This document shows, in pieces, positions 12,928 to 24,789 of a stretch of DNA of 64,000 nt (position 1 is the stretch's first letter; each line of letters starts with the position of its first letter). The translations under genes and the position numbers were made by a program. The notes below the pieces were generated by a model. That model was not told the origin of the DNA. It saw only the letters and a list, made by a program, of their open reading frames with translations, and ran no database searches. The stretch is from Manduca sexta (taxonomy: Eukaryota; Arthropoda; Insecta; Lepidoptera; Sphingidae). The stretch spans positions 620,001-684,000 of the forward strand of contig NC_051129.1 of the NCBI RefSeq assembly GCF_014839805.1. The letters are read 5' to 3'.

Positions 12928-14005
12928 GGTCGGCGGAGACGGAGCGTTAAGGCGCAAGAATCGTATAAAGCTTTTGTCATTTGATAAATTAATTTATTTT
13001 AGTTTCAGGTTTTAGCTTTGAGATAGTAACTTGTAATTATCAAGTCTGGGTGTTATCGTTATTATTATTGTAAACATGCAATTCGCCATCAGACAAATAT
13101 TTATTTCGTTATATATATATATATATAAACAAACATCAGAGACTAGCGTAATGTGTCTTCAATCATCATGTTTTCAAAGTACATTTTAGATTTCAAGACT
13201 ACTATATTACGCGGTATTATATCCACGTGCCACGTATATTTAATTAGCTTTTATATTGATTTTGATGACAAGCCATATCTATTGCTAGTTTAAAGTTCAT
13301 AAGAAATGGCCTTATGCTATCACATGTCCTGCGTCAACATTTCCGCCGATGTGTTTCCTACTAAAATCGTCTTAATTATGTGGGTACTATGTATTAGTAA
13401 ATATATTCTACAATATCTCTAATTAAAGTCTACGGTGGTATTACTGCTGACGGAATATATAGCGTTTACAGCCAAGCGACGTTTCTCTCATGTTATTCAG
13501 TCATATTTAAATATAATAATGATGTAAGCTGGAGTTGTCTATTAACACCTAAAAGCTAATTTAAAGTGCGTTTTAAAATATTCATTTATTTTAAACAAAA
13601 CTCAATGTAAGACAATGCATCCCACGTTAAGATTTATTGGTTACGGAACGTTTTCAAAAACAATACTAATGATTGTGCCAATGATCCTCGCAACATGGTT
13701 TTAGAAAATTATACAATTGAGCTATTTATGTTGAAAACTCACACATTATAATGCATATTCTCAATTCCTAAACTTTACCGGATTTCAAGAATACTTTGCA
13801 TTTTTTTTCATTATTAGATAGATAGATAGATAGATAAAAAAGTTTATTTAGGCTACAATTAACACACAGTATAACTTAAGATATAACATAGACAAGTAAG
13901 TACATATCCATTTGTGAGATATTGCAGCCGCAATCCGGGCCCCAGCTCAGCAATATGCTTTGCTCCAAGGAGCAAAACGCTGGTAATTCTTATTTTATTA
14001 ATGTT
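12928..14005. other. non-coding stretch with simple repeats
   Basis: No gene is seen. It contains an (AT)n tract at 13110-13127 and a (GATA)n tract at about 13814-13836, the latter followed by a TTTATTTAGGC-type stretch that may be the tail of an old retroposon. Confidence 0.45.
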
Positions 14006-14140
14006 GTTAGCGCGCTGGTGAGCTTTACAATAACCATAAGAACATTGGTTTGAGCCATGATTATTTCATTATAATTATAGTTATCTTGTTAGCGCCCTGG
14101 TAACGTTCACAATAACCATTAGAACATTGGCTTGAACCAT
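14006..14140. repeat. imperfect direct duplication, about 54-bp units
   Basis: Unit 1 (14006-14060) and unit 2 (14088-14140) share GTTAGCGC, then CACAATAACCAT or TACAATAACCAT, then AGAACATTGG and GAACCATG or GAGCCATG. The offset is 82 bases. It looks like a local tandem duplication with later divergence. Confidence 0.6.
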
Positions 14141-14307
14141 GGGATGATGATATGAACATGTTGAAAGCTGAATCGCGTGCTACTCAAACAGGTTCACCTG
14201 GATGATCAACAGCACCCATGAAAACCTACACAATCAAGAAATCACTGTTCCGTTATTTATCTTTAAAGAAAAAAATATAGGAAGAGTGTATTTCTTTTTA
14301 TTTCTTT

Positions 14308-14592
14308 GAATAACGAGACGAGCTTGCCGTTCGCCTGATGGTAAGCGATACGACTCCCCATAAACAGTAGAAACACCATCCAACACCTTAAATTACAAAG
14401 TAATGTTTGATATTCCAATACACTAGACATCCTAAGACATGAGATGTTAAGTCTTATTATGTCTTGTAGTTACACTAGCTACAATTTCCTTCAAACCGAA
14501 ACAACAGTGACTACACACAGCTGCTTGCCGGCAGAAATAGACATTGCGGTGGTACCTACCTAGACGGACTCTCACTCACATATGAGAAACCA
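14308..14592 (+). repeat. family D dispersed repeat
   Basis: It contains, in order, GAGCTTGCCGTTCGCCTGAT, GGTAAGCGATACGAC, AACACCATCCAACACCTT, a GACATGAGATGTTAAGTCTT block, CAGTGACTACACACAGCTGC, and AGAAATAGACATTGCGGTGG. I recognise the series as a repeat that recurs in many lepidopteran genomes, from memory. A shorter related fragment lies at 16385-16482. There is no coding capacity. Confidence 0.65.
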
Positions 14593-14639
14593 TCAATTTA
14601 ATCGTGAATGATCGTCGTAAGTTTAATCGTCTCTCCATG

Positions 14640-14820
14640 AAATGAAGAGGTTCCGACCCGAGTTCCCGTCATTCCCTCCCCTTAACAGCGGAGTGCGAAA
14701 TGTCGGCCAGGTGGCAACCGGCGGCCGGGCGGCGGCCGGCGACCGACGTCTATTCTCGGCGCGGTCTATCGCTTTCAGTTTCGATTCAGACGCACTAATG
14801 ACGTCCACAATTAGCGCGCC
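14640..14820. other. CpG- and GC-rich island of unknown role
   Basis: This block is far richer in G+C and CpG than the flanks and is open on both strands (14642-14881 plus, 14623-14808 minus). Neither frame shows a known domain. It could be a 5' untranslated or promoter segment of a gene whose other exons are distant. Confidence 0.3.
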
Positions 14821-15087
14821 GCTTAACTATATTTTAACTCTAAACGTTCAACTCGTTCTTCGCGATTTAAGTTTTGTTTGAGTTCATGTGCATATTGGAA
14901 ATGGTCAGTCTTATGGCCGGATCTTTAGAATATATAAGTTGTAAGCTGAATCCTAAAATGTTATGTGATACTCAGACTTGTTGCTCTTATTCAAATGTAT
15001 AGATGTTAAGTCTATGAGTCTAATGTAAGCAGCATTGATGATTGTGCACCCACGGTTCTCCGAGCATTTACTAGGCCTGGTGTGCGA

Positions 15088-15288
15088 TTCTTATATATCC
15101 GGCCATTGTATATTTTATATCCGGCCGAATAACGACCACCATACACAAGGTGTTAAAACGCACTACAGTGGCCCGTATAAGTGTCTGTCGAGGTACAATC
15201 ATTTCTCGTCAGTGGACATTCTATTGGACTCCCCTCCACTTACCATCAGGTACAGTGGGGTCACTTTGTCGTACCCGAAAAAAAAAAC
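15088..15288 (+). repeat. family A SINE-like repeat, copy 2
   Basis: It has the same block order as the copy at 5130-5478, including TATATCCGGCC, an AGTGGCCCGTATAAGTG block, TTTCTCGTCAGTGGACATT and TACCATCAGGTACAGTGG, and ends in an 11-base A run at about 15278-15288. Part of the middle is missing. Confidence 0.65.
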
Positions 15289-15299
15289 ATTAACCTTGG

Positions 15300-18200
15300 A
15301 ATAGAATCTCGGTAACATGTTTTATAGCAATAGTAAACTGCTAATAGACCATTGAGGCGATTAGACTATGAAATATTTTACAAAGCAATTTCAACCTATT
15401 TACTACAATTTTAAAATTCATTTTCGTTCATGCACGTTTCGACTTATGAATGGCTTACGCTATATAAAAATGTTTAATTCTAAAACCCTATAATAAATAT
15501 TTATCATCCCACCTGCGCTAGCGCTTGTAGTAAACATTATATTTGATCGTTTAACGGAAAAGTGAACGTAAACAGCTACCGGAGACGTTACCAAGGACAT
15601 TATTAATGTATGGCAACTCTACGATTTAAGGATAATTCTAACTTGATTTAATTTAATAGTGCGTAGAAGTTATAATGTACCACAGTGGACATAAAACATT
15701 TTTTAAATCATGTTTAGAAGTGTTAATCAAATCGCTTTAAACCATCGTGAAAAACAAGCAGTCCGCCTGTCTTCAACGGCAAAAAGTGTAATGAAAAGTA
15801 AATAAGGTTTCTTTTTGTAGTAGCAAAAAGTTGATTATAGTAGGCATTCATATAAAGAAACTCTACTTGCAATACTAAGCAATACTTAAAATGAAACACC
15901 TCAATAGTGACTTCATAGATCGTAAAAAAAACCATCCAATCAACACCGTACGAAAACATCATTATCACATACATGAAAATATCGTGTGCGACGCCTCGCG
16001 GCGGCATTCGGCGCACAAGTGGCAATTATTATCGTAATTGCATCGCGGTTAACACTTTCAGCGAGTCATTTAGTTGTTAGTTTCCTAATTCAACCGCTAA
16101 ACACGTTTCAAACGTTCAGTAACACGAATCATCACTTAATTAATGAACGTGATTCGTCAAAGAGAATTAATTCATGAAATAAATTAGTTCGTGCACGATA
16201 TGGTACAATTTGTTCTGTTTTTTAATAATTAGATGACGAGACACAAAAGTTGCGTCGTGAGAAGCGCTACGAGAGCTTAACAGGTGGTAAACAGTGGAGT
16301 AATCGCCCAGAACGTGCGAAATATTATAAACAAGAGAGCTCCGCATGTCAATAGTTCCACGTCCAGTATATACAGTACTCTTTTCCTAAGACACTCCATG
16401 TCAAGTCTTAATATACTTAACAATTACACTAGTCACAATATCCTGTTATGTGTATAATGTGTTAACACAACAGTGTTGCTACATAAAAATGACGCGTGTT
16501 GGTTGGTCCTATGTTCGGATTTTGTATACAATTCTATATATAACATCAATTAGAACGAAATATAAGACCTTCTGTGAAAACTGCATTAAAATTTGTTATA
16601 AGATGAGACAATATTTTAAATATTGCAATGTGCAGGAGTAGGCGTGTGTTGTGTTGATCGCTTCATCTATTTTTTTCGCACGCACCGCAATTCTCGAAGA
16701 CGTCACGTGCTTGTATTACACCTATTTTCTGGTTTCTTGACATTTCCCTATTGTACCGAAATTTAAAGCCTTATAACTTGTCGATTGTTTACCCTTATTT
16801 TATCAATATTTCCGTGTTAGAAGTTATATATTTTTATTAACGTTAAGAACAAAAATAAGTCAAATACCGTATTCTAATCATATCTTGTTTTAGCTACGCA
16901 TAAAATCAAATAGCTCATCACTGTATTAAATATTTGCAAATTGATAGCCACAGATATGCCGGCTATATGCGCCGGTACAACCGCATTACAGAACCTGGAC
17001 AAACAGGCAATTTTGCTAGTCAGTGAAATTGCCAGATAACCTCAATGTTGCGAAGTTAGCACAAGTTATATTCGTAAATATGAAATGTAAGCCAATGGAT
17101 GACGCGAGATTACATTATAGATTTAACGAGAGCAGTAGAAACGCGTTAAATGTCAACGAAGTGGGCGGGTTGAGCGTGCGGCTGCAGAACCCACGTTATG
17201 CATAGGGTTATTTCAAATGAACTAGTGACAACATTTGAGAATAACATGTGTAAAACTGTTTACTGTAAGGCAACATTAAATTTAAGTCTCAACAAAATTT
17301 TATTGCGATTTTAACAAGTATTTTGTAACGGAAAACAGATTGGCAGCATAGCTGTATTTGTAGTTTAAATGTTAATAAAATATTATAAAATGTAATATAT
17401 GGTCGCCTAGATGGACAAATTCCTAGCTTGATAATAAGCGACAACTTTAAAAGCCTATAAACAACAGCAGTAATACTGAGATATATCATTTAATTAATAA
17501 ACTACACTACGACCTGCTTGTCTCCTTATTTAATGTATAAAAATAAATATTTTACTTTTTCCGATAGCTAAATAAAACAAATTGAGGAAACATCTCATTT
17601 CGTTTAAGGAAAAGGTACACAAAAACACATCAATATCATTGTAAAGACAGTAGCTAAGTTAACTGCGCAATTCCAGCAATCCGACACAAATAACCCATAG
17701 AGTTTGATGACAAAAAACAGATTTTTACGGGCAAAAAATTACTTGGAACGTTTCCTACATTTCGCATTACATGTTTATAGTTTTTGGAGCACATTCGACA
17801 TGTGAATGAACTCTTTAATTTGTTACGATAAAACATGCGCTCGCGCGCGACCTTGCCCGTTAAACTGATGCGAAAACGGACTGTGATGTATGGACCTGTT
17901 TGGTTTGAAATGTTAATTTTGTTTTGGTTTTCTTTGAATACGGTGAAGGTTGGTATAAATTTAATATTTTCTCTTCATTCTTCGGAAAAATAAAAACCTT
18001 TTCACTTAATTTTGGGAATGCGTGAAAGTCGAAGCCACAAACGAATTCATAAATTCTAGCCGAAACAGACATAAATCAGTACTCCTAAAAGTATATTGTC
18101 CAACATTCACGAAATTACTTTTCATGCTTATTGAAAAAGAAATCGTGAAAACCCAAGACAAGTATTGTATGAATATTATTAAGAATGGACTACCTTTTCA

Positions 18201-18320
18201 CAATTGCGACAATAAATCATCTCTTACATATCTCGCCTTTGAAAAACTAAAATTACATTTTCTTACGAAGACATAAATTTTTACAACACGAAATATTTCG
18301 CAGAATCAATGTACTGGCAA
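15300..18320. other. non-coding AT-rich stretch
   Basis: No exon or RNA gene could be supported. CpG-containing patches near 15985-16030 and 16240-16340 could be regulatory. A family D repeat fragment sits at about 16385-16482. Confidence 0.4.
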
Positions 18321-18383
18321 GTCGGGCGACCCAGACTGGTGTGATGAATTACGACATACTTCAATCACTCTAAATCTGTCTCT

Positions 18384-18420
18384 ATTCGGGCACCACAATG
18401 TGACATTGCACCTGATGGTC
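18384..18420 (-). repeat. family A repeat, minus-strand fragment
   Basis: Read on the minus strand this has ACCATCAGGTGCAATGTCAC followed by a pyrimidine-poor tail, matching the 3' end of the family A copies. Upstream sequence is too diverged to delimit. Confidence 0.4.
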
Positions 18421-18429
18421 ATTAGAAGG

Positions 18430-20740
18430 CAGTCCTAGTATAATACGTAATGAGCACAATTACGCCAATATATATTAATTTATTATAGAAAAGTTGTTAA
18501 CAGATGTAATACTGGTAAGATATTTACCAATCAATAAATTTTCACAATGTTTCACGACTACGTGTATGATACACAGACAATATATTTCATTTATATTGTA
18601 ATAATTGAATATTTAGGTTCGAATACAGAGTCGGGCAAAGTGATGTTAGGTTTTTCTGCTCAGTTTTAGTCCGGAGTTTAGAATTTGTGCCCGATATGGC
18701 GATAGGCTTGTCCTCTACCACATAATGGGACGGAATACAAAAGGGAGATAAAGTCATGATGTATTTTTTAAAACAATAAGCCAACACATTCTCTGCAGAT
18801 TCCACAAAAATACTGGCTATTAGAAAAGCATGTATTGTGACTACATGTTATTTGGTTATCGGAAAAGGTATATAAATAATGTCAAAAAATTGTATTGACT
18901 CGAATTCAAACAGTCTAATTTGGCTTTATAGATTTCGTTCCAACTCAATTTGTTTCTTATCCAATTCTGATATACTGCCTACCGATTTAAAGCGAAGGCG
19001 TACCACTGATTGCTTATTGTGAACAAGAGTTAACTTCACGCTTATTAACCGTTTATTCCAATAACCAAGTTCAGTGAAAAGCCTTTGTGCAAACTCAAAG
19101 ACAAAGGCACAATCAAACGTTATTTTCGTGGCTTCGCTCTTTGTAGTAGCGATCTTTGTTACCATGGGTTCAACTTATTACAAACAAAGCTTTTGTCCCT
19201 TTAACACTCCGCCTGTGTGAAAATCCTTTTCAAAAGTTCGACTGAGGACTTTTTCCGTATGTTCAGTAGACTACACGCTAATCCAAGACTTGTACTTTCA
19301 TTTGCCAAATTAGTCTGTAATGTCTGTAATACTTTCTTTCTTTCTTTCTCTTGTCTTAGTCTGTTTAGCTTATTTACTCATAAGTACATACGGGCTACTT
19401 AATGCCTTAGGCTGTCTCTAATGTCTCTTAATCTATGGTTTGATGATGCACAAATAGGATGAAGCAGGTTTATATACCTCTAGAATTAATTTTGTGCTTT
19501 AGCAGTAACATTAGGATTTTTCTTCTGATAAATAACCAAAACGTCTTTTTATACTTTTATTTCTATACCTATTTTATAATAACCGTGGGATATAGAATAC
19601 AGATCTAAATGTCAGCAAACAAACACAGGAAACGCCAATACCATATCTGCCAAGAAGCTAGATTGCTTTTATATTATTATTTTTTATAAATATATTATCA
19701 CGTCAGTTAGACATGTCACTAAAATGTCTTTGACAAACTATAGTTGGCTGAGAAACTTATAATAATTGTTGTTGATGCAGAAGAGATCAGAAAGCTAGAT
19801 CAGAATTAAGTTTAGAGCACAACCAACAAGGTCGCGTAAATAAAATATCCGGAACAAAAAATCGGTATATTTTACATAAAAGCGATCACACACGTCCGCC
19901 AGTGCATCTCCGGTGTTGTCAGTCATCTGTCACGCAATGTTTATATTAGACGACACGAGTGGACCCCTACCATCGCACTGGGCACATAATATAACCAAAG
20001 CAATAGAAACTAATTAACAGCCAGTAAATACACATTATAAAAGAATTTCTACATTTCCCGAGAGAGAGAGTTTTAGGTCAAACCTAAGAAAACACAAATA
20101 GAGGTTAGAAAATAGATTAGTGAAACGTAACTAAGAAACAAGAGTAACATAAAATTACATACGAACAGAATTCTAACAAAATTGCCTGATGAAACAAATA
20201 ATTTTATGTGGCATTCATCAAGACAATTGTTAGACTAGAAAATTTTATGTTGTATTATTTTGTAGCAGTAGCTCAATGCATATTTTAAATTATAGACAGC
20301 CTTTAAAAGGCAGATAATGAGGAGTCGTGAATGAAACGGAAGACTACGGGTTCTATCCCAGCTATGAAACAAATGTGTATGCAACTATATTGTTGTCTTG
20401 GTGTTATGAAATACAGAACTACGTAGTTAATACCCACAATATTCCACTTATACTATGGTGTGTACAGACTTAGCAATATATTTTTAATACTGAACTAATT
20501 AGATCACAAAATGAAAATCATATAGAAGGTGCAAGATAAAAAAAAACTTCAAAAGATATAAAAAAAATCTCCTGGGATGAACATAAAATTACTAAACTAA
20601 TTATACAAAGTATATTAGTTAAAATAAAATTTGCTAGTATACACCATGTCACAAATGAATCACTCAAACGGAACAGCAAATGCCTAATCTAAACGGATAA
20701 TCTTACGCCAACACGTGTTCACTCATCACAACAAAACCTA
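18430..20740. other. non-coding AT-rich stretch
   Basis: No gene is visible. If the minus-strand exon at 20755-20944 is real, this is probably its first intron. Confidence 0.4.
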
Positions 20741-20754
20741 ACATCAGCACATAC

Positions 20755-20944
20755 CTTGAGCTGTGCCAGCATTTTCATACTTAGATTTCAACTTGGCTGC
20801 AGTGGCTCTCGCGTCGGACCTGACAGTATCCGTGGCTGTTGTGGTGTGTGTGGTGGTCCTGATGGAGAGCGTGGTTGAGAAGGTGGAAGAGAGTGAGGAG
20901 CCGAGGCCGAGGCCCAGCGTGGTACGGTAGCGGCGACGATACAT
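20755..20944 (-). CDS. putative first coding exon, unrecognised gene
   Basis: A minus-strand frame starts with ATG at 20944 and runs 63 codons to a good donor, CAAG|GTATGT, leaving the exon in phase 1. The peptide begins MYRRRYRTTLGLG, continues as a Ser/Thr-rich low-complexity stretch, and ends in a charged segment RATAAKLKSKYENAGTAQ that looks like structured protein. The GC content is well above the flanks. Overlapping frames on the same strand are also open, so the frame is a choice based on the donor position and the charged C-terminal segment. I do not recognise the family, and later exons were not found. Confidence 0.4.
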
Positions 20945-20980
20945 GGCAACGCGGTGTGAACACTCCGGTGGCCTGCAAGC

Positions 20981-21031
20981 GACTGACGGGTGCGTAGGCG
21001 CACAATCCGGAAAAGCGACCGCGATTTATAA
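20981..21031 (-). promoter_or_regulatory. possible promoter of the 20.9-kb exon
   Basis: On the minus strand TTATAAAT (21031-21024) is followed by GC-rich DNA and a GTCAGTC initiator-like motif at 20987-20981, just upstream of the ATG at 20944. The spacing between the T of the box and the A of the motif is about 46, longer than canonical, so the true start may lie nearer 21000. Confidence 0.3.
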
Positions 21032-21049
21032 TAGCACGCGAAAACTGAG

Positions 21050-23076
21050 CACCCGATGAACTATCAACTGATCGGTGGTTTGGGATTCGGGAAAAATATT
21101 ATTGAAGAGGAGTTTACAATGTTCAAAACATCAATATATTTGTCTGTTCGAAGACGTATACAAGTTCTTATGAATGATTATAATTGTTTACTGCTCAGAA
21201 AAGTCGACGCGAAAATAAATAAATAAGCCAAAGCTTAGATAATACACATCATATTTTAAAACAACTACATTTTAGTAAGTGAGCTATCATATTGAACACT
21301 TGAGGATGAATTTTAATACGGGGAGTATTCGTATCGGAATAATTCTATAATTTTGTTTATATTATCATTGAGCATGAAAAAGCCCCCTTCTAGGCGATAA
21401 CAGTGCCCGTTCTATATTCTCATCTAGTGTAAGTTACTAATTTTATTGAAGTTATTTGAACATAATTAAGATTTTACTATCTAGTCCAAATTATGATACC
21501 GAACTGTCTGCCAGACACGCGAGAAGATAATATAATATTCGTTGTATTATTAAGCTGAAACAAGAGTTAAGCAAATACTTCAGTCGTTTCAAACAAAGCC
21601 CACTGTGTCTCATTCAGGACAAATATGTCCCAGGCGTTTCAAAATTCTATTTATATCATCCGTGTCAAATATGAACATGTGTATTTTTATATATTTCGAC
21701 GAATATTAACAAAAACTAAGTAACTTGTAACTTGAAATAGAAAACTCGATAAATTTTAAATTTAATTTTTATAAATCATTTGACAACATAACAATAAAAC
21801 TGGGCGAAGCGGACAGTAATTGCGCTTCTGCTTACCCTTTCAGAGATAATAGCGTCAGCTTACATTATGTTGTAAATACAGAATATAAATAGAATTAAAA
21901 AGAAACATATATAAAATCAGTGTTGAGTAGAAAGTGCGCAGTGGATGTGACGTTACGTTTGACGTTTACATAAAGAAATAAATGAAGCTACACCGGCTGC
22001 GGATAACCTGTGACAGACAGACAATGAAAAAGGTTCAAAATGATAGATTCGCCGCTCCGACGGCTTTGACGTTAACGAGTGAGGGGAGAGGGAAAAACAT
22101 AAATCTATCAATGTTTCAGGTTGTTATATCATAATCCTGAAAACTGACTACAGAGTAAAACACATCAACATCATCCCTCTGTAATGTAGGGTCCGTATAA
22201 CATTTCATAGAATGGTGCAGAAACCATTTGTCTCTATTTTGCGACAAGTCAACTGACATCAACCCTCTCTATCAAGTCCTACGCAAATTGTATTAGAAAA
22301 ACCACGCAAAATGCCCCATCTGATATTTCCATCCCAGGATCTACCAGTCCACAACCCACATTTTATACGCTGCGCTCGAATATAATAGGCTGTATGCCTA
22401 TTTACCATAAATAGGTCAGTCAAAGCACATAGAAACAATGAAGAGTTCTCGAGTGGAGACCACGTACTAGCAAGGCGTAATGTAAAACGTCCTTGTATAA
22501 GATGGACAGATAATTTGATAAATGTCGCAGGAATACGCTGGATGTAGACCGCTTTTGCCAGGTCCGTTTGGAAATATTTATCGAAAGCCTGTGTTCAGTG
22601 GACATAATGAGGCTGATCATAGTGATGATGAGGCCGTATCAGTGGCGGAAAGTGGCATTTTCCGAAAGGAAACCTGACACAAGGTATAGGTACTAAAATG
22701 CATGAAAGCGATCTGCAAATCGTTGTAATGACAATTAAATTCTACATAAAAGGAAGCAGGCAAGAATCGGGTTATATAGACCCTTCCCCACTAGGCCATA
22801 TACCATCAAAACGAAGTGTATCAGTAGGCGTGGCCAATATAATTGCATTAATATACATAATATCCCCATTATCTACGAATACGTCATGTTATCAGTAACG
22901 TGCACAACGTAATTACACTATTGAACCGTCAGTTTCCTCGACATGAGCCGATTAGTTCGTGTGAAATCGTTAATCTGGGGATTATCGTTTGATTTCTAAA
23001 TATGTACCTTGTTAAATCATGTGTGGTAATGTTGATTCGGTTTGTAGAATTTGAAAACAATAATTTTGAATAGTGT
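21050..23076. other. non-coding AT-rich stretch
   Basis: No gene is seen. At 22634 a CAGTGGCGG hAT-like end appears, but I found no partner inverted repeat. Confidence 0.4.
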
Positions 23077-23084
23077 ATTATACC

Positions 23085-23331
23085 CATGGGCGGATTTGTA
23101 GTCCTAGCCGCTCTAGGCCCGAGGCCATGTGCCGCCGTTTTCCCGCACCCAAAATATTGATTTAGGAAGATTATAATCATAAGAAACGCGAGCCTTTAAT
23201 ACATTAAGATACTTTGCATTTGAGTTATTTCTTGTAATCATAAGTGTTTTTTTTTTGGCCTAATTTGTAGCCCTTATCGTCTGGCCGCCCTAGACCCGGG
23301 CCTACTGGGCCTTAGGGCAAATCCGTCACTG
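23085..23331. mobile_element. hAT-like MITE, 247 bp
   Basis: The ends form an imperfect inverted repeat: CATGGGCGGATTTG at the left against CAGTGACGGATTTG read inward from the right, followed by further matching GGCCC/CTAGG blocks. The 8-bp sequence ATTATACC flanks both sides (23077-23084 and 23332-23339). CAGTG-type ends with an 8-bp target duplication are typical of the hAT superfamily. There is no transposase frame. Confidence 0.75.
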
Positions 23332-24266
23332 ATTATACCCATAGATTAATATATCCTTTTGCCGTCACGAATAACATTTTACTAACCTGTAAGCAACTGG
23401 CATCCTCGAATCGTTCTGAATAGGTAAAACCAATGACATTTTAGAAATAGACGCGTCATACCCTAACAAAATTGCACATAAAAACAGCAGAGTATTTACT
23501 ATAGTCACAGCCCTTGCGGCTCGCATCGATACGGCCCGAGCGAGCCCGAGTGGTTCCGAAGGGGCCCGAGCGTCGACCGCCCCGTCACCATGACAGTCGA
23601 ATGAAATGCATTTATTAGTTTAAAAATAAGTTAAATAATGTATATTGATTACTAACGTATGAAATGAAACGTTTTTCATTCACAGTTGGAGTATAATTTG
23701 TACATCGTCTAAAAACACAGGAAGGCATTTTATTTATAAAAATACAAGAAGTTAGTAAGCCGACTAGCCGCGACAGTGGTTGGAGTTTGACTAAGTGAAT
23801 GTCGGGCAGTTACCTTACTTTCGTCTTGCCAGTATTGAGCTCGGACAACGTATCTATGTAATAAAAACATCTTAGGGTAAAACTTCATCGTGTACTTCGA
23901 CAGTTAAATTATGAGCAAGGTTATGTCCCGTTGTGAAGAACACTGTTGACATTATACTTAACATCTAATATCACTGAATGATAAGTGAAGTTAATTGCCA
24001 TTTAGTCTTGTAATTCAAAATTCTAAGTGTTATCGAGTATGGCGCTTACCAGATGATGATTAGATGATCGACTGACTCATCTTATTGCATCATTCAGAAA
24101 AAAATGCAGGTAACAGTAACTCACGAAGACATCACATACGCAGCGACATGCTTTGCTTTGTGTTCCTAGAATGTTACGTCTACAATAGATAAAGCACGTA
24201 TGCGGTAAGTTACTGCAAACGAAAAACCGTTTGGTATGGAACATGATATCTTTCGTTAGCTCTCAG

Positions 24267-24657
24267 CAGTGGCGAAGGGTCAATATAACTCGATTCCTGT
24301 CGGCTTCCCTTTATGTATAACTTCTGAAGAACCTAATTATATTGAAATTAAACTAATTTGCGGATTTTATCGCGGTTAGTTTTTTATTTTTCTCCCGACG
24401 TTTCAAAGACTTTGCAGCCTTCATGGTCACGGGGGGACTGAAGGCTGCAAAGTCTTCGAAACGTCGGGAGAAAAATAAAAAACAAAAAACCGCGATAGAA
24501 TCCGAAAATTAGTTTAATTTCAATGTCTAACATTCGCGTAAACATAAGAAATCATAACCTAATTATAATCGAAACGATTTGCAGACACCATTTATGCATA
24601 TTAGTGTCCATATGTTGTGTCGGAGTCCCTTTAAGAAAATTTCACCATTCGCCACTG
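24267..24657. mobile_element. hAT-like MITE carrying a nested insertion
   Basis: The left end CAGTGGCGAAGGGTCAA and the right end, read inward, CAGTGGCGAATGGTGAAA are inverted repeats. Flanking octamers GCTCTCAG and GTTCTCAA agree at six of eight positions, consistent with an aged target duplication. About 214 bp of the interior (24342-24555) is a separate insertion, so the original element was about 165 bp. Confidence 0.65.
24342..24555. mobile_element. inverted (fold-back) retroposon copy of family C
   Basis: Two nearly identical arms face each other around a centre near 24435. Both carry CTCCCGACGTTTC-type blocks, the GACTTTGCAGCCTTCA block and an ATTAAACTAATTTGCGGAT block in opposite orientation. 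The whole is flanked by perfect 12-bp repeats AACCTAATTATA at 24330-24341 and 24556-24567. The right side extends past the palindrome into an A-rich tail. An inverted copy inside one target duplication fits twin-primed reverse transcription; a fold-back DNA element is the alternative. Confidence 0.65.
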
Positions 24658-24663
24658 GTTCTC

Positions 24664-24778
24664 AAGGTGGCCAGCGCAATGGAGTAGCACGCAGTACTTT
24701 TTAATTCAAAGTTCTGTAGTGTGTTGCTTCTTTTTACGAGCAAATGGCTTACCACCAGGCTCTTCTCTTCGGCAAAAA
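24664..24778 (+). repeat. SINE-like dispersed repeat, family B copy 2
   Basis: It shares ordered blocks with 4288-4446, including AATTCAAAGTTCTGT and CTTACCACCAGGC. It begins within ten bases of the end of the hAT-like element. Confidence 0.5.
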
Positions 24779-24789
24779 ATTTAAAAAAA

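Noticed and set aside
14623..14881. Coding exon in the GC-rich island
   Set aside because: Open frames on both strands have Arg/Ala/Pro composition expected of GC-rich non-coding DNA, and no donor or acceptor supports either.
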